From assembly GCF_003335675.1 (NCBI RefSeq), contig NZ_QPHL01000008.1, positions 21,284 through 85,283 of the forward strand: 64,000 nucleotides of DNA, read 5' to 3'. The notes under the pieces were generated by a model. It was not told the origin of the DNA and did no database searches. It was given only the letters and a program-made list of their open reading frames with translations. Numbering within the stretch: position 1 is the stretch's first letter; each line of letters opens with the position of its first letter. Positions 62,788-64,000 of this stretch are shown one piece after another. This stretch comes from Winogradskyella sp. KYW1333. Its GTDB lineage: Bacteria; Bacteroidota; Bacteroidia; Flavobacteriales; Flavobacteriaceae. The position numbers and the translations under genes were made by a program.

Positions 62788-64000
62788 TTAATCCCTAACA
62801 AAACGCACTGAAAAGCCGTAGTGCACGAAGTAGGAGTTGAACCTGTAAAAGATACTGAAATTGGCGCTCAAGTTGCGGTTCCAAGCGTAATTTGTATTGT
62901 ACTCAGTGGAACTCCAAAAGAACGCAATGATACCCTCACTGTCGAACGAACCATTGCTGTAACGCTTACCCTCAGGGAAGGCGTTAAAGCCGCTGCTGTT
63001 GTTTAAACTTTGGTCGTTGCCTGGTACTCCTGTAATTGTTGAATTATCCCAGCCTGTAGTCGATGCCATCGCCTTAGCTATTTTGTTTTCTGTGGTAGTA
63101 CCGTCATAATTATAGCCATTGGCTATAAGGTGGTTTTCTAAGGTTGTCCACTCAGCATCTGTGGGCACATGCCAGCCCTCTGGTGCAAATTCTTTGTATG
63201 GTGTATTTGGGTCATTGTCATGAATACCCATAACAGCATACAAGTTATAAAGTCTTGGCTTTGTTGGGTCATTATTATAATACGACCAAGCACCTGTAGT
63301 TAAGTTTGCCCATTCGTTATTATTTGTAACTTGTGGTATCGGGGTGCCATCTCTATAGGTTACCATTGTTGCATTTTCAACCGTCCAAACTTGGTCTCCG
63401 TAGGTGAGATAATCGTATGTGTTGCCGTCTTGGTCTGTTACTGTGCCTGAACTATTGTCAGATTCCAAATCATCTATCTGACTTTGTAGATTAGCTAAAA
63501 GTGCATCGACCTCTGCTTTGGAATAAGTATAATTTTTTGTCACTGCATCCTGAGCATCTGTCGGGTCTTGTAAGTCTTTTATCTGTTGGTTGTTGGCTGA
63601 ATTGTTTTCAGCCAGTACCGCTTCTAAATTAGGTGTTGTTGCACTATTTTTTGCATACAATGCATATGGAACACTTAATAACTGGCTAATGTTTGTTATC
63701 GTGTAATTTACTCCACCTAATGGGTCTATTTTAGTATATATCCAAATTCCATCAATAGTATCCCATTGAATAGCAGAGAAGTCATTAAAAACATTTCCTG
63801 TGCCACCTGTGCCTATCTCTAAAGTGACTAACCCGTTTGCGTTAGTATTTACAAAATGTGTTTCAATATATGCTGTTCCTCCATATTGCGAGTACAATAT
63901 TTCTATTTCAATACCGACAAGTTGTTCACTTACTAAGGCTCCTGATGCATCTCTAACCACTGCTTGATAGCTCATCTTCTCAGGGACTTGGGCAGAGGTT
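62788..64000 (-). CDS. FISUMP (Fib_succ_major) lectin-like surface protein, 5' end outside window
   Basis: The frame is still open at 64000, where it reads TSAQVPEKMSYQAVVRD, the end of a signal peptide as in the DUF1566 paralogue, so the real start lies beyond the window; at least 404 residues. Beta-rich N-terminal half, a short coiled-coil-like linker (AEVDALLANLQSQIDDLES), then the FISUMP domain: YLTYGDQVWTVEN, EGWHVPTDAEWTTLENHL, GFNAFPEG and FFWSSTEYNTNYAW. The last 40 residues look hypervariable and have unusual NNC codons. Confidence 0.82.
   Translation of the reverse strand, partial: TSAQVPEKMSYQAVVRDASGALVSEQLVGIEIEILYSQYGGTAYIETHFVNTNANGLVTLEIGTGGTGNVFNDFSAIQWDTIDGIWIYTKIDPLGGVNYTITNISQLLSVPYALYAKNSATTPNLEAVLAENNSANNQQIKDLQDPTDAQDAVTKNYTYSKAEVDALLANLQSQIDDLESDNSSGTVTDQDGNTYDYLTYGDQVWTVENATMVTYRDGTPIPQVTNNNEWANLTTGAWSYYNNDPTKPRLYNLYAVMGIHDNDPNTPYKEFAPEGWHVPTDAEWTTLENHLIANGYNYDGTTTENKIAKAMASTTGWDNSTITGVPGNDQSLNNSSGFNAFPEGKRYSNGSFDSEGIIAFFWSSTEYNTNYAWNRNLSANFSIFYRFNSYFVHYGFSVRFVRD

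Noticed and set aside
62821..63006. Plus-strand frame opposite the FISUMP tail
   Set aside because: It is antisense to the FISUMP domain; its openness reflects the unusual NNC codons there.
37955..64000. Attachment-site direct repeat of the tmRNA 3' end
   Set aside because: I looked for a second copy of the TTCGATTCTCTCCGACTCC sequence and saw none in the window; the right border may lie outside.
60164..64000. Complete diversity-generating retroelement
   Set aside because: Only target-like proteins are present. No reverse transcriptase, accessory protein or template repeat is in the window, so only a possibility is reported.

Overview
The window reads as a low-GC chromosome segment from a marine-type member of the Flavobacteriaceae (Bacteroidota). 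Evidence: AT-rich codon use, Bacteroidetes promoter boxes of the TAnnTTTG kind, a T9SS C-terminal sorting domain, families typical of this group (AgcS symporter with a leader, DUF2851, DUF1343/NamZ, very long TPR protein plus TonB-receptor-like barrel, metal-type KdsA) and a Bacteroidota-style tmRNA tag. I cannot fix the genus without a search.

Layout. 1-18586 is ordinary core genome: HhH DNA-binding protein (cut by the window edge), alanine symporter, K+ channel, PspC, DUF2851, cysteine synthase-like enzyme, LolC/E-type permease, NamZ-like lipoprotein, glycerophosphodiesterase, fatty acid hydroxylase-like protein, methyltransferase, outer-membrane barrel and TPR giant. 18797-32384 starts with an FtsE-like ATPase and becomes a surface-polysaccharide locus: capsule-type and ordinary glycosyltransferases, a WxcM/FdtA cupin and DegT aminotransferase that together suggest a dTDP-3-amino-3,6-dideoxyhexose, a FemAB-like acyltransferase, two tandem flippases, a membrane sulfatase-fold enzyme and a kinase-like/methyltransferase fusion. 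32393-37429 holds typA, kdsA and a saccharopine-dehydrogenase-like enzyme, followed by ssrA (tmRNA) at 37562-37955.

Everything after ssrA looks like an accessory island. Directly behind the tmRNA terminator lies a frameshifted serine-recombinase tail, a likely scar of integration. Then comes a type I restriction-modification operon (hsdM, bridging mini-ORF, two tandem hsdS, hsdR) that carries a toxin-antitoxin-SecB-like chaperone (TAC-type) module between hsdS and hsdR. 47080-49744 is a cassette of small unknown genes bounded by copies of a roughly 70-90 bp repeat. 49796-59891 contains a WYL-domain regulator, a GIY-YIG protein, a repeat protein, a broken DUF285 gene, an OGG-fold glycosylase-like protein, a membrane protein, several gene relics, and a four-gene operon led by a Cas4-like/DEDD (DUF2779) fusion nuclease with a catalytically dead paralogue, an unknown protein and an FCP1-like HAD phosphatase. 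The WYL-divergent promoter and the nuclease operon promoter share an identical 16 bp palindromic site, so they are probably one regulon and may be an undescribed defence system.

60164-64000 is a surface/secreted cluster: two paralogous lectin-like proteins (DUF1566 and FISUMP type) whose C-terminal ends look like hypervariable tails, a T9SS-sorted histidine-phosphatase-like protein and a CPBP membrane protease. No rRNA, tRNA, CRISPR array, intact integrase, transposase or reverse transcriptase was seen.
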